Shown here piece by piece: positions 24,523 through 34,583 of a stretch of DNA of 64,000 bases (position 1 is its first letter; each line of letters begins with the position of its first letter). Source of the DNA: Actinomadura nitritigenes (GTDB lineage Bacteria; Actinomycetota; Actinomycetes; Streptosporangiales; Streptosporangiaceae); the NCBI RefSeq assembly GCF_017573545.1, contig NZ_JAGEOK010000026.1, positions 96,288 to 160,287 of the forward strand. The letters are read 5' to 3'. Under the pieces are notes generated by a model, which searched no databases, was not told the DNA's origin, and saw nothing but the letters and a program-made list of their open reading frames with translations. A program made the translations under genes and the position numbers.

Positions 24523-25383
24523 TCACGACCTCCCGAAGACCTGGGGCGGCGGGGTGGGCGCGACGATCTCCTCGCCGTCGTGCAGCGGCGCCGCGCCGGC
24601 GCAGAACGCGTCGAGGTCGTCGCCCGCCACCATCCTGGCCCGCGCGACGCCGCCGGCCGCGCGCCGGGTCAGCTCGGCGACCGGCAGCGGCCCGCGCGAC
24701 GCGGCGATGATCAGGTTGCCGAACCGGCGGCCGCGCAGCACGCCCGGGTCGCCCATCAGCAGCGCGTGCGGGAACACCGACCGGACGGTCGCGGCGACGC
24801 GCCGCGCGAACGGCAACCGGAACCCGTCGGCGACGTTCGCCAGGTAGACCCCGCGCGGCCGCAGCACCCGCGCCGCGTCCAGCACGAACTCGCGGGTCGC
24901 CAGCTCGACCGGCATCGACGCCTCGGCGAAGGCGTCCATCACGACCAGGTCGTCGGCCTCGTCGGCGAGCGCGGCGATGCCGCTGCGCCCGTCGGTGATG
25001 CGGATCCGCAGCCCCGGCACGCCCTTCACCGGCAGCCGCTCGCGCACGACCCGCACCAGCTCGGCGTCCGGCTCCAGGACGATCTGCCGCGACCCCGGCC
25101 GGGTCGCGGCGATGTAGCGGGGCAGGGTGCACCCGGCGCCGCCGATGTGCACCGCGTCGAACGCCTCGCCCTCCAGCCCGAGCGCGTCGACCACGTCGCC
25201 CATCAGCCGCATGTACTCGAAGTCGAGGTAGGTGGGGTCGGACAGGTCCACGTAGGACTGCGGGACGCCGCCGACGAGCAGCATCCAGCCGCCGTCGCGG
25301 TCGGCGTCGCGCAGCAGCTCGGCCTCGCCGCCCGCGATCGTGAACCTGTCCGGCCGCGGACCGTGCCTGCCCTTGCGCGCCAT
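24523..25383 (-). CDS. spermidine synthase-like SAM-dependent protein
   Basis: 286 residues with a Rossmann methyltransferase fold of the spermidine/spermine synthase type. The glycine-rich loop is AVHIGGAGCTLPRYIAATRP, followed by the acidic strand IVLEPDAELVRVVRERL and LVVMDAFAEASMPVELATRE. Before it, GVPQSYVDLSDPTYLDFEYM corresponds to the family's substrate-site region. Many actinobacterial members are not polyamine synthases, so function is open. It is the first gene of the ECF41 operon, has no intergenic gap to the sigma gene, and is followed upstream by a 66-bp spacer that ends the peptide transporter operon. Confidence 0.85.
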   Translation of the reverse strand: MARKGRHGPRPDRFTIAGGEAELLRDADRDGGWMLLVGGVPQSYVDLSDPTYLDFEYMRLMGDVVDALGLEGEAFDAVHIGGAGCTLPRYIAATRPGSRQIVLEPDAELVRVVRERLPVKGVPGLRIRITDGRSGIAALADEADDLVVMDAFAEASMPVELATREFVLDAARVLRPRGVYLANVADGFRLPFARRVAATVRSVFPHALLMGDPGVLRGRRFGNLIIAASRGPLPVAELTRRAAGGVARARMVAGDDLDAFCAGAAPLHDGEEIVAPTPPPQVFGRS

Positions 25384-25410
25384 GCCTCCACCCTACGGAA
25401 CCGTCCCGGG

Positions 25411-25434
25411 CGGTCCCGACCGGTGTCGGGACCG
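25411..25434 (-). terminator. stem-loop after the peptide transporter operon
   Basis: CGGTCCCGAC (25411-25420), loop CGGT, GTCGGGACCG (25425-25434): a perfect 10-bp stem 16 bp past the last stop of the importer operon. It separates that operon from the spermidine synthase-like gene. Confidence 0.65.
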
Positions 25435-25449
25435 CACCGCCTGGCGGCG

Positions 25450-26452
<1,003 letters not shown>

Positions 26453-26469
<17 letters not shown>

Positions 26470-27487
26470 CGTGCACCTCCTCGGCGAAGTGGCAGGCGGC
26501 CTCGTGGCCGGGCGCGACGGTGACCAGCGGCGGGCGCTCGGCGGCGCAGAGCGCCTCGGCGCGCGGGCAGCGCGGCTGGAACGGGCAGCCGGGCGGCAGC
26601 GCGGCCGGGTTCGGCGGCGCCCCCTTGATGGGGACGAGCGCGTCTCCGCGCCGGTCCAGCCGCGGCACCGACGCGAGCAGCCCGCGCGTGTAGGGGTGGG
26701 CGGGCCGCGCGTACAGCTCGCGGGCGGGCGCCTGCTCGGCCACCGACCCGGCGTACATGACGACGATCCGGTCCGCGACGCCGGCGACGACGCCGAGGTC
26801 GTGGGTGATGAGGACCATGCCCATCCGCAGCTCGTCCTGCAGCGCGGCGAGCAGCCGCATGATCTGCGCCTGGACGGTCACGTCGAGCGCGGTGGTCGGC
26901 TCGTCGGCGATGAGCACGTCCGGCTCCAGCGCCAGCGCCATCGCGATCATGATGCGCTGGCGCATGCCGCCGGAGAACTGGTGCGGGTAGTCGCCGAGCC
27001 GCTGCGCGGCGGACGGGATCCGCACCCGCTCCATCAGCTCGACCGCCTTGTCGCGGGCCGCCCTGCGGCCGAGCCCGCGGTGCACCCGGTACATCTCGCG
27101 GATCTGGTCGCCGACGGTGAACACCGGGTTCAGCGCGGTCAGCGCGTCCTGGAAGATCATCGAGATGCGGTCGCCGCGGTAGCCGCGGCGGCGCCGCTCG
27201 GGCAGCCCCAGCAGCTCCTCGCCGCGCAGCCGCACCGAGCCGCCGGTGATCCGCGCGGGCGGGATGTCGAGGATGCCCATGACGGCCTGCGCCGCCACGC
27301 TCTTGCCCGACCCGGACTCGCCGAGGATCGCGACGGTCTCGCCCTCGCCGAGCGTGTAGGACAGCCCGTTCACCGCGCGGACGTCGCGGTCCCGCACGCG
27401 GAACAGGACGTGCAGGTCCTCCACCTCCAGCAGCGGCGGCGGCGCGGCCGGTTCCCGCGGGACGTCTTCGGTCAGCTCGGTCGTCAT
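26453..27487 (-). CDS. dppD: oligopeptide/dipeptide ABC transporter ATP-binding protein (D subunit)
   Basis: 344-residue partner ATPase of the importer. Walker A is GESGSGKSVAAQAVMG, Q-loop IFQDALTALNPVFTVGDQI, signature FSGGMRQRIMIAMALAL and Walker B VLIADEPTTALDVTVQAQIM. The oligo_HPY tail HPYTRGLLASVPRLDRRG precedes the cysteine pattern CPFQPRCPRAEALC. The form FSGGMRQR plus TTALD is typical for the DppD/OppD subunit, against FSGGQRQR and VSALD in the F subunit. The start lies seven bases after the C-subunit stop, indicating one transcript. Confidence 0.93.
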
Positions 27488-27494
27488 CGGGCGC

Positions 27495-28475
27495 TCACCG
27501 CAGCTTCGGGTCGAGGGCGTCGCGGGCCGCGTCGCCGAGCATGAGGAAGCTCAGCACCGTGGCGGACAGGAACACCGCGGGGAAGATCAGCAGGTGCGGG
27601 TGGTCGACGAAGGAGTCCTGCGCCAGGTTCAGCTGCAGGCCCCAGGACACCTTCGGGTACTGCAGGCCGACGCCGAGGAAGTCCAGCGTCGCCTCGCCCG
27701 CGATCACGTTGCCGACGTTGAGGGTGGCGACCACGATCACCGGCGCGATCGCGTTCGGCAGGATGTGCCGCGCCATGATCCGCCGGTCGGACGCGCCGAG
27801 CAGCCGCGCCGCCTGCACGTAGTCGGCGTCCCGGACGGCGATGACCTGCGCCCGCATGATCCGGATCATCGTGGTCCAGCCGAGCAGCACCAGCACCAGC
27901 GTCATCGCGCCGACCCCGTGGCTCGGGAAGGCGACCAGGATGACGGTCGCGCCGAGCACGAACGGCAGCCCGAAGAACACGTCGGTGAGCCGCGCGATCA
28001 GCGCGTCCAGGAGACCGCCGTAGTAGCCGGCCAGCATCCCGAACACCAGCGCGATGGCGAACGCGAACAGCGTGACCGCGACGCCGATCAGCAGGGTCGG
28101 CCGGGCGCCGTGCACGATGTGCGCGTAGTAGTCGCAGCCGGCGAGGTCGGTGCCGAACCAGTGCGCGCCGGACGGGCCGAGCTTGGCGTGGTTCGGATCG
28201 CAGCCCTCGTTCACGCCCGTCGAGGTGAACAGCCGCGGCACCGCCGCCATCAGCGCCACCAGCAGCAGGAACGCCGACGACGCCCAGAACATCCAGCGGC
28301 GCCGCAGGTCGCGCCACGCGTCGTCCCACAGCGACGCCCGGCCGAGCTCCCCGCCGGCGACCGCGACGGCCGCCGCGGCGGTGCCCGGCGCGCCCGCGCC
28401 CGCCCCGGCGTCCGCCGGTTCCGGCTCCGCGCCCGGCGGGCCGGGGTCGGCCGCGCCCGGGTCGATCGTCTTCAA
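27495..28475 (-). CDS. dppC: oligopeptide/dipeptide ABC transporter permease (C subunit)
   Basis: 326-residue permease. A proline/alanine-rich N-terminal tail of about 55 residues (GAEPEPADAGAGAGAPGTAA) is longer than usual. The OppC/DppC layout follows: first helix FWASSAFLLLVALMAAVPRL, the HWFGTDLAGCDYYAHIVHGA motif typical of DppC, and the EAA loop VQAARLLGASDRRIMARHIL. It ends with LGDAARDALDPKLR, a standard C-terminus for this subunit. It is 19 bp downstream of the B subunit gene. Confidence 0.93.
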   Translation of the reverse strand: MKTIDPGAADPGPPGAEPEPADAGAGAGAPGTAAAAVAVAGGELGRASLWDDAWRDLRRRWMFWASSAFLLLVALMAAVPRLFTSTGVNEGCDPNHAKLGPSGAHWFGTDLAGCDYYAHIVHGARPTLLIGVAVTLFAFAIALVFGMLAGYYGGLLDALIARLTDVFFGLPFVLGATVILVAFPSHGVGAMTLVLVLLGWTTMIRIMRAQVIAVRDADYVQAARLLGASDRRIMARHILPNAIAPVIVVATLNVGNVIAGEATLDFLGVGLQYPKVSWGLQLNLAQDSFVDHPHLLIFPAVFLSATVLSFLMLGDAARDALDPKLR

Positions 28476-28494
28476 TGCCCCTCCGGGTCGCTCG

Positions 28495-29421
28495 TCACTC
28501 GTACCTGATCCGCGGGTCCAGCAGCCCGTACAGCAGGTCCACGACCAGGTTGACCAGCAGGAAGATCAGCACCAGCACGGTGACCGCGCCGACCACCACC
28601 GGCCCCTCCTTCAGCTGGATGGACTGGAACACCTGCTGGCCGATGCCCGGCAGGTTGAAGATGCCCTCGGTCACGATCGCGCCGCCCATCAGGTTCCCGA
28701 AGTCGACGCCGAGGTAGGTCACGACGGGGATCAGCGAGTTGCGCAGCGCGTGCCGGCCGACGACCCGCGCCCGCGACAGCCCCTTGGCGTTGGCGGTGCG
28801 GACGTAGTCGGCGCGCAGGTTCTCGGCGAGGCTCGTCCTGGTCAGCCGGGCCACGTACGACAGGCCGAGGGAGCCGAGCACCATGCCGGGCAGCAGGTAG
28901 CTCATCGGCCAGCCGTCGTCGGTGCCCGCCGTCGGGAAGATCTGCCAGTGCAGCCCGAACAGGATCTGCGCGGTGTAGCCGAGCACGAACACCGGCACCG
29001 CGATCAGCAGCGTGGTGCCGCCGAGCACGAGGGTGTCGGCCACCCTGCCGCGGCGGAGCCCCGCCCAGACGCCGAGCGCGATGCCGATGACCAGCTCGAA
29101 GATCCAGGCGGTGAGCGCGAGTTGCGCGGTCACCGTCCAGCGGCCGCCGAGCATGTCCGCGACGTTCTGGCCGTCGTAGTTCTCCCCCAGGTTGCCCTGG
29201 ACGAGGCCCCACATGTACTTGCCGTACTGGACCAGCAGCGGGTCGTTCAGGTTGTAGCGGTCCCGCAGCGTCGCCAGGACGTTCGCGGGGATGGGCTTGT
29301 CCCCGGCGAGCGCCTGGATCGGGTCGCCCGGCAACGCGAAGACCATCGCGTAGATGAGCAGGGTGGTCCCGATGAAGACGGGGATCGCCTGGAGGAGCCG
29401 CCGCAGGACGTAGCGCCACAT
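28495..29421 (-). CDS. dppB: oligopeptide/dipeptide ABC transporter permease (B subunit)
   Basis: 308-residue permease with the family's start MWRYVLRRLLQAIPVFIGTT (N-terminal helix), GDPIQALAGDKP in the periplasmic loop, and RYNLNDPLLVQYGKYMWGLV. The EAA loop is YVRTANAKGLSRARVVGRHA, and the closing DLLYGLLDPRIRYE is the standard DppB end. It begins six bases past the stop of the binding-protein gene, so expression is linked. Confidence 0.94.
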   Translation of the reverse strand: MWRYVLRRLLQAIPVFIGTTLLIYAMVFALPGDPIQALAGDKPIPANVLATLRDRYNLNDPLLVQYGKYMWGLVQGNLGENYDGQNVADMLGGRWTVTAQLALTAWIFELVIGIALGVWAGLRRGRVADTLVLGGTTLLIAVPVFVLGYTAQILFGLHWQIFPTAGTDDGWPMSYLLPGMVLGSLGLSYVARLTRTSLAENLRADYVRTANAKGLSRARVVGRHALRNSLIPVVTYLGVDFGNLMGGAIVTEGIFNLPGIGQQVFQSIQLKEGPVVVGAVTVLVLIFLLVNLVVDLLYGLLDPRIRYE

Positions 29422-29427
29422 CGCCGG

Positions 29428-31050
29428 TTACTTCACCGTCACTTCGTTGACGATCAGGCCGGTCGACCACGCCGTGATGGTGACGTTGTCGACGTTGCTG
29501 GAACGGCCGCCCTGGCCCGCCCATGTCCAGAGCGGGATCATCGGCATCTCGCGGATGGCGACGTCCTCGGCCTGGTTGTAGAACTGCAGCGCCTGCTGGT
29601 GGTCGGCGGAGCTGTTCGCCTTGGCGATCAGGTCGTCGAACTCCTTGCTCTTCCAGCCCATGCGGTTGGCGTCCGACGCCCACATGTTCTCGAGGTAGTT
29701 CTGGGCGCTCGGGTAGTCGGCCTCCCAGTTCTGCCGGTACGGCCCCTTCTCCTCGCGCTTGTTCAGCATCGAGAAGTAGTCGGAGGCGGGCACCTGCCGG
29801 AACTCGATGTTCTGGATGCCGAGGTTCTGCTTCAGCGAGTTCGCGACGATCTGCATCCACTGGTAGTACGTGGGCTGCGCGTTGGAGAAGTACAGCTCCA
29901 TCGTCCCCTTGAACCCGCCGGCCTTGTCGAACAGCGTCTTGGCCTTCGCGGGGTCGAAGGTGCACAGCTCACCGCAGGCGTTCGCGCGGTGCCCGTCGAT
30001 GATGGACGGCAGCAGCGAGTCGGCCGGGAAGTAGTCGCCGTTGTAGACGGCCTTGTTGATGCCCTGCCGGTCGATGACCATCGAGATGGCCTTGCGCAGG
30101 TCCGGGTTCGCGAACCGCTTGTCCCACAGCGGGAAGCCGAGGTAGTCCATCGTGCCCATCTTGCGGGGCAGGAACCGGTCGCCGAGCAGCCGCTTCGCCT
30201 CCGGCACCTTCGCCGCCGGGATCGTCTGCAGCACGTCGATCTTCCCGGCGCGCAGGTCGGTGTAGGCGCTGTCGGCGCTGGAGTAGCTCTTCCAGATCAC
30301 GCCCTTGTTCTTCGGCTTGCGCGGGCCGGTGTAACCGGGGAACGGCACGAGTTTGATCTGCCTGTTGCGTTCCCAGTTCCCGCTCATCATGTACGGGCCG
30401 TTGCCGATCGGGTGGTTGTCGAAGCCCTTGAGGTCCTGCAGACCCGCCTTCGGCATCGGCGCGAACGCCGGGTAGGTGAGCAGCAGCGGGAACTGGTTGA
30501 ACGGCGCGGTGAGCGTCACCTTGAGGGTCGAGGGGTCGACGACCTGGACGCCGGAGAGCTTGTCGGCCTTCGGCTTGGCCTTCTCGTCCTCGGGGTTCAT
30601 CGCGTCGTACCCCTGGATGTGCGAGAAGTAGTCGTTGGCGGAGTAGGCGTTCGGCCCGTACGCGGCGTTGTTCCAGGCGTCGGCGAAGCTCTCCGCGGTG
30701 ACGGGCTCGCCGTTGTGGAACTTCTGCCCGCCGCGGACCTTGATCGTCCAGATCTTCTGGTCGGTGGTCGTGAGGGACTCGGCGGCCAGGTTGTACGGCT
30801 TGCCGTCCTTGGTGAGGCCCTCCAGGTTGTCGAACAGCCCGCTGAGCACGTCGAAGGAGTAGCTGCTGGTGGTGTTGCCCGGAACCAGGTGGTCGGGTTC
30901 GGAGTGGCCGACGGTGAACACGCCGTCGCTCTTCTTCCCGCTCCCGCCGCAGGCCGACAGGCCGAGCGATGCCGCCAGCGCCACCGCGGCGAGCGCCGCG
31001 GCCTTCCCCCGCGCGCCCCTGCGCGGGCCCGCGTCCCTGAGGCTGCTCAT
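29428..31050 (-). CDS. oligopeptide/dipeptide-binding lipoprotein
   Basis: 540-residue SBP_bac_5 protein. The N-terminus (ARGKAAALAAVALAASLGLS) ends in a lipobox LSACGGSG, so it is a lipoprotein. Family motifs are IKVRGGQKFHNGEPVTAESF, DLRKAISMVIDRQGINKAVY and the AEDVAIREMPMIPLWTW block near the C-terminus. I chose ATG 31048-31050, which has GAGGAGGAGC directly upstream; the longer reading upstream crosses the divergent promoter region. It is the first gene of the importer operon and the likely specificity determinant for peptides. Confidence 0.93.
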   Translation of the reverse strand: MSSLRDAGPRRGARGKAAALAAVALAASLGLSACGGSGKKSDGVFTVGHSEPDHLVPGNTTSSYSFDVLSGLFDNLEGLTKDGKPYNLAAESLTTTDQKIWTIKVRGGQKFHNGEPVTAESFADAWNNAAYGPNAYSANDYFSHIQGYDAMNPEDEKAKPKADKLSGVQVVDPSTLKVTLTAPFNQFPLLLTYPAFAPMPKAGLQDLKGFDNHPIGNGPYMMSGNWERNRQIKLVPFPGYTGPRKPKNKGVIWKSYSSADSAYTDLRAGKIDVLQTIPAAKVPEAKRLLGDRFLPRKMGTMDYLGFPLWDKRFANPDLRKAISMVIDRQGINKAVYNGDYFPADSLLPSIIDGHRANACGELCTFDPAKAKTLFDKAGGFKGTMELYFSNAQPTYYQWMQIVANSLKQNLGIQNIEFRQVPASDYFSMLNKREEKGPYRQNWEADYPSAQNYLENMWASDANRMGWKSKEFDDLIAKANSSADHQQALQFYNQAEDVAIREMPMIPLWTWAGQGGRSSNVDNVTITAWSTGLIVNEVTVK

Positions 31051-31178
31051 GCTCCTCCTCGTGCTGTCCCCTCGTGCACCGGGCCCGGACACCCGCCGCA
31101 CTTCAGGTTGGTGGCAGCGTCGTACCGGCGCGGCGGTTTCGGTATGGCGCTGACCGAGTCGAAACCTGATCGAGACTT

Positions 31179-31196
31179 GTTGATCAACCGTTGACA
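31179..31196 (+). promoter_or_regulatory. GTTGATCAAC palindrome and -35 element of the M20 gene
   Basis: The perfect palindrome GTTGATCAAC (31179-31188) sits two bases before a consensus -35, TTGACA (31191-31196). AAAATT follows 17 bases later as a possible -10. This lies between the divergent importer operon and the peptidase gene, so a regulator here could control both. Confidence 0.5.
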
Positions 31197-31247
31197 CAGG
31201 TCAGCGGCAGGGGAAAATTAAGGTTTCCTGCGAAAGGGGCTCGACGG

Positions 31248-32624
31248 GTGACTCGGCAGCCGGACGCGACGGCGGGGACGGCGGGGACGAAGACGGCACC
31301 GGAGGCGGCTCCGGACCCGGGTGCGGAGGCGGCCGCCATCTGCGCGGACCTCATCCGCTTCGACACCACCAACCGGGGCGAGGGCGTGGCCCTCCCGGAG
31401 CGGCCCGCCGCCGAGCACGTCGCCGCACTGCTGGACGAGGTCGGCGTCGCCGCCGAGATCGTGGAGTCGGCGCCGGGCCGCGCCAGCGTGCTCGCCAGGA
31501 TCCCCGGCACCGATCCGTCGCATCCGGCGTTCCTCGTCCACGGGCACCTGGACGTGGTCCCCGCCGACGCGTCCGACTGGAAGGTCCCGCCGTTCTCCGG
31601 CGAGGTGCGCGACGGATGCGTGTGGGGGCGCGGCGCGGTCGACATGAAGGGCAGCCTCGCGATGACGCTCGCGACGGTCCGGGCCCGGCTGCGCGCGGGC
31701 CGCCGGACGCGCGGCGACCTGGTGCTGGCGTTCCTCGCCGACGAGGAGTGCACCGGCGAGTACGGCTCCCGGTACGTGGCGCGCGAGCACCGCGCCCACT
31801 TCGAGGGGTGCACCGAGGCGATCAGCGAGTCGGGCGGGTTCAGCGTGGACGCCGCGCCCGCCGGGGACGGCGCGGGCGCGCGGATCTACCCGGTCGCGAC
31901 GGGCGAGCGCGGCACCGCCTGGATGCGGCTGACGGCGCGCGGGACCGCCGGGCACGGGTCCAAGCCGGCGCCCGACAACGCCGTCGCGGAGCTCGCGCAC
32001 GCGGTGTCGCGGATCGCCTCGTACGAGTGGCCGGTGCGGCTGACGCCCGGCGTGCGGGCGCTGCTGGACGGCCTGGCGGACGCCCTCGGCACGACCATCG
32101 ACCACGACCGGCTGGACGAGGAGGCCGTGCGGCTCGGCCGCGCCGGGCACCTGTTCGCCGGGACGGTCCGCAACTCGGCCAACCCGACGCGGCTGGAGGC
32201 CGGGTACAAGGTGAACGTCGTGCCGGGCACGGCGTCCGCGCAGGTGGACGGCCGGTACCTGCCCGGGACCGGCGAGGAGTTCCTCGCCACCATCGACCGG
32301 CTGCTCGGCCCGAAGGTCACCCGGGAGTTCATCAACCACGAGGAGGCCCCGGCGGCGGACCCGGCGGGCGCGACGTTCGCCGCGCTCGCCGGGTCGCTGC
32401 GGGCCGAGGACCCGCTCGCCCGCCCCGTCCCGTACGTGATGGCGGGCGGCACCGACGCCAAATCGTTCAACGCGATCGGCATCACCAGCTTCGGGTTCGC
32501 GCCGCTGCGGCTCGGCCCGGACCTGGACTACTTCGGCATGTTCCACGGCGTGGACGAGCGGGTGCCGGTGGACGGCCTGGCGTTCGGCACCCGCGTCCTC
32601 GACCGCTTCCTGGACACGCGCTGA
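31248..32624 (+). CDS. M20 family metallopeptidase
   Basis: 458-residue cytoplasmic zinc peptidase/deacylase of the M20 (ArgE/DapE/CPG2) family. Metal and catalytic residues are seen as His100-Asp102 (HGHLDVVP), Asp132 (AVDMKGS), Glu166-Glu167 (ADEECTG) and a C-terminal His in GMFHGVDERVP. The dimerisation domain spans about 215-330 (ARGTAGHGSKPAPDNAVAEL). Start: GTG 31248-31250 with AAAGGGG upstream. A longer in-frame reading begins at TTG 31191, but that TTG is part of the -35 box. It is divergent from the peptide importer, which suggests hydrolysis of imported peptides or acyl-amino acids. Confidence 0.92.
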   Translation: MTRQPDATAGTAGTKTAPEAAPDPGAEAAAICADLIRFDTTNRGEGVALPERPAAEHVAALLDEVGVAAEIVESAPGRASVLARIPGTDPSHPAFLVHGHLDVVPADASDWKVPPFSGEVRDGCVWGRGAVDMKGSLAMTLATVRARLRAGRRTRGDLVLAFLADEECTGEYGSRYVAREHRAHFEGCTEAISESGGFSVDAAPAGDGAGARIYPVATGERGTAWMRLTARGTAGHGSKPAPDNAVAELAHAVSRIASYEWPVRLTPGVRALLDGLADALGTTIDHDRLDEEAVRLGRAGHLFAGTVRNSANPTRLEAGYKVNVVPGTASAQVDGRYLPGTGEEFLATIDRLLGPKVTREFINHEEAPAADPAGATFAALAGSLRAEDPLARPVPYVMAGGTDAKSFNAIGITSFGFAPLRLGPDLDYFGMFHGVDERVPVDGLAFGTRVLDRFLDTR

Positions 32625-32658
32625 CCCCCGGGCCGCATGCGCGGGCCGTGCCGCGGGG

Positions 32659-33435
32659 TCACTGCGACTTCTGGTAGCTGCGCAGCGAGAGGATCGCCAG
32701 CGCGACGGTGAGCGCGGTCAGGGCCAGCAGCCATCCGCCGTGCAGCGCGACCGAGCCCCAGTCGGGGTCGCCGGCCATCGCGGCGCGGCCGGCGTCCAGC
32801 GCCCAGCTCACCGGGTTGTACGCCGCGACGTGCCGGATCCAGGCCGGCATCAGGCCCTTCGCCATGAACGCCGACGACAGGAACGTCAGCGGCAGCAGCA
32901 GCATGACGTTGAGCCCGATGATGGTGTTGCGGTCGCGCAGCAGCAGGGCCAGCGTGTTCGACAGCGCGGCGAGGACCACGCCGACCAGCACGGAGGCGGC
33001 GACGAGCACGGCGAGCCCGCCTGCGCCGCCGGGGTAGCGCGCGCCCGCCGCCCACCCCAGCGCGATGATCACGATGGACTGGAACGCCGTGCTGAGCGCC
33101 TGCTCGACGACGCCCGCGTTGGTGATCGCGCTGCGCCGGACCGGCGTCACCAGGAACCGGTTCAGGGTGCCGCGCTCGATCTCGTCCATGGTGGCCATCC
33201 CGGCGAACGAGTTCAGCGACACCGCGTTCATGACCACGACCCCGGGGATGAGGTAGTCGAGGTACGACGGGGCGCCGAAGCCGGGCAGCTCGACGACCCG
33301 CTTGAACAGCTCGCCGAACAGGAACAGCCAGACCATCGGCTGGACGAGCGTCATGACCAGGACGGCCGGGTTGCGGCCGAGCGCCGACAGCCGGCGCTGC
33401 GTCATCCACCAGGTGCCGCTGAGGAGCCCGTTCAT
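32659..33435 (-). CDS. ABC-2 type permease (DrrB-like)
   Basis: 258-residue ABC-2 permease with about six helices. The DrrB-like pattern is clear: an amphipathic N-terminal part (WWMTQRRLSALGRNPAVLVM), VQPMVWLFLFGELFKRVVEL, the extracellular ELPGFGAPSYLDYLIPGVVV, MDEIERGTLNRFLVTPVRR after helix 2 and LLPLTFLSSAFMAKGLMPAW near the end. The start ATG 33433-33435 overlaps the ATPase stop as ATGA. Together they form a daunorubicin-resistance-type exporter whose substrate is unknown, downstream of a PadR regulator. Confidence 0.92.
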   Translation of the reverse strand: MNGLLSGTWWMTQRRLSALGRNPAVLVMTLVQPMVWLFLFGELFKRVVELPGFGAPSYLDYLIPGVVVMNAVSLNSFAGMATMDEIERGTLNRFLVTPVRRSAITNAGVVEQALSTAFQSIVIIALGWAAGARYPGGAGGLAVLVAASVLVGVVLAALSNTLALLLRDRNTIIGLNVMLLLPLTFLSSAFMAKGLMPAWIRHVAAYNPVSWALDAGRAAMAGDPDWGSVALHGGWLLALTALTVALAILSLRSYQKSQ

Positions 33436-34433
33436 CGCGCGCCTCCGATCGCCGCGGGCTCGGACGCCGCGCCGGGGACGGCGTCCGCGTGCGCGAACCG
33501 GCGTCCGGCGTAGCGCAGGTACACGTCGTCCAGCGAGGGCCGCGCGACCGTCGCCGCCGCCGCCGGCATCCCGGCCTGGTCGAGCGCGGCCAGGACGGCG
33601 GGCACCGCGGACGCGCCGTCGTCGGCGCGCGCGCTGAGCCGCGCGCCGTCCAGCACGATGTCGCGGACGCCGGACAGCCGGCCGAGCGCCGCGCGCACCC
33701 GCGCCTCGTCCGGCGCCTCTCGCCACTCCAGGTGGACGGCGTCGCCGCGAAGCTCTCCCTTGAGGGCGTCGGGGGTGCCCTCCGCGACGACCCGGCCGCG
33801 GTCGACGATCGCCAGCCGCCCGGCGAGCCGGTCCGCCTCGTCCAGGTAGTGCGTGGTCAGCAGGATCGCGAGCGCGTCGTCGCCCGCCAGCCGGGCGATC
33901 TCCGCCCACATCGACGCGCGGGCCTCGGGGTCGAGCCCGGTCGTCGGCTCGTCCAGGAACAGCACCCGCGGCCGGTGGACGAGGCCGAGCGCCACGTCCA
34001 GCCGGCGCCGCATCCCGCCGGAGTAGGTCTTCACCTGGCGGGACGCGGCGTCCCGCAGCCCGAAGCGGTCGAGCAGCTCGTCGGCGCGGCGGCGCGCGTC
34101 CGCGCCGCCCATCCCGTGCAGCCGGCCCTGCAGGACCAGGTTCGCGCGGCCCGAGGCGCCGGGGTCGGCGCCGGACTGCTGCGCCACGACCCCGATGGCG
34201 CGCCGCACCCGGCCGGGGCGGCGCAGGACGTCGTGCCCGGCGACGGACGCGGTGCCCGCGTCCGGCCGGACCAGCGTGGTGAGGATCTTGACGGTGGTGG
34301 ACTTGCCCGCCCCGTTGGGGCCGAGCAGGCCGAGGATCTCTCCCCGGCCGACGGTGACGGACAGCCCGTCCAGGGCCCGGACGTCGCCGGGATAGTGCTT
34401 GACCAGATGGTCGGCCTCGATGGCGTGCGCCAT
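33432..34433 (-). CDS. daunorubicin-resistance-type ABC transporter ATP-binding protein (DrrA-like)
   Basis: 333-residue ATPase: Walker A GPNGAGKSTTVKILTTLVRP, the DrrA-typical AIGVVAQQSGADPGASGRAN, signature YSGGMRRRLDVALGLV and Walker B LFLDEPTTGLDPEARASMW. A C-terminal regulatory domain (about 240-315) ends in ARPSLDDVYLRYAGRRF, a close match to the DrrA C-terminal consensus. It pairs with the overlapping permease gene. The tail after residue 315 (AVPGAASEPAAIGGAR) is low complexity. Confidence 0.93.
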   Translation of the reverse strand: MAHAIEADHLVKHYPGDVRALDGLSVTVGRGEILGLLGPNGAGKSTTVKILTTLVRPDAGTASVAGHDVLRRPGRVRRAIGVVAQQSGADPGASGRANLVLQGRLHGMGGADARRRADELLDRFGLRDAASRQVKTYSGGMRRRLDVALGLVHRPRVLFLDEPTTGLDPEARASMWAEIARLAGDDALAILLTTHYLDEADRLAGRLAIVDRGRVVAEGTPDALKGELRGDAVHLEWREAPDEARVRAALGRLSGVRDIVLDGARLSARADDGASAVPAVLAALDQAGMPAAAATVARPSLDDVYLRYAGRRFAHADAVPGAASEPAAIGGAR

Positions 34434-34543
34434 GGTCGCCTCCGTACGGCGAGACGTGCTCGGCGGGGCGTCCCGGATAAGCTGGTTTCGAGGTCTCGCC
34501 GCCGGGACCTGCTCCGCGAGCGGGTTTCCGTGGTGGGTTCTGA

Positions 34544-34579
34544 GGCCCGGCGGCGGTGTTGCCGCACCGCCGCCGGGCC
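34544..34579 (-). terminator. strong stem-loop after the PadR gene
   Basis: GGCCCGGCGGCGGTG (34544-34558) and CACCGCCGCCGGGCC (34565-34579) form a perfect 15-bp stem with a 6-nt loop, starting five bases past the PadR stop. Transcription of the exporter genes therefore probably starts anew in the remaining 110 bp. Confidence 0.65.
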
Positions 34580-34583
34580 ATGA

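Noticed and set aside
20588..25132. Very long minus-strand open frame spanning the phosphatase, reductase, sigma and spermidine synthase-like genes
   Set aside because: Only its last part (from about 22591 down) is protein-like; the rest is the antisense or shifted reading of genuine genes, a known effect of high GC.
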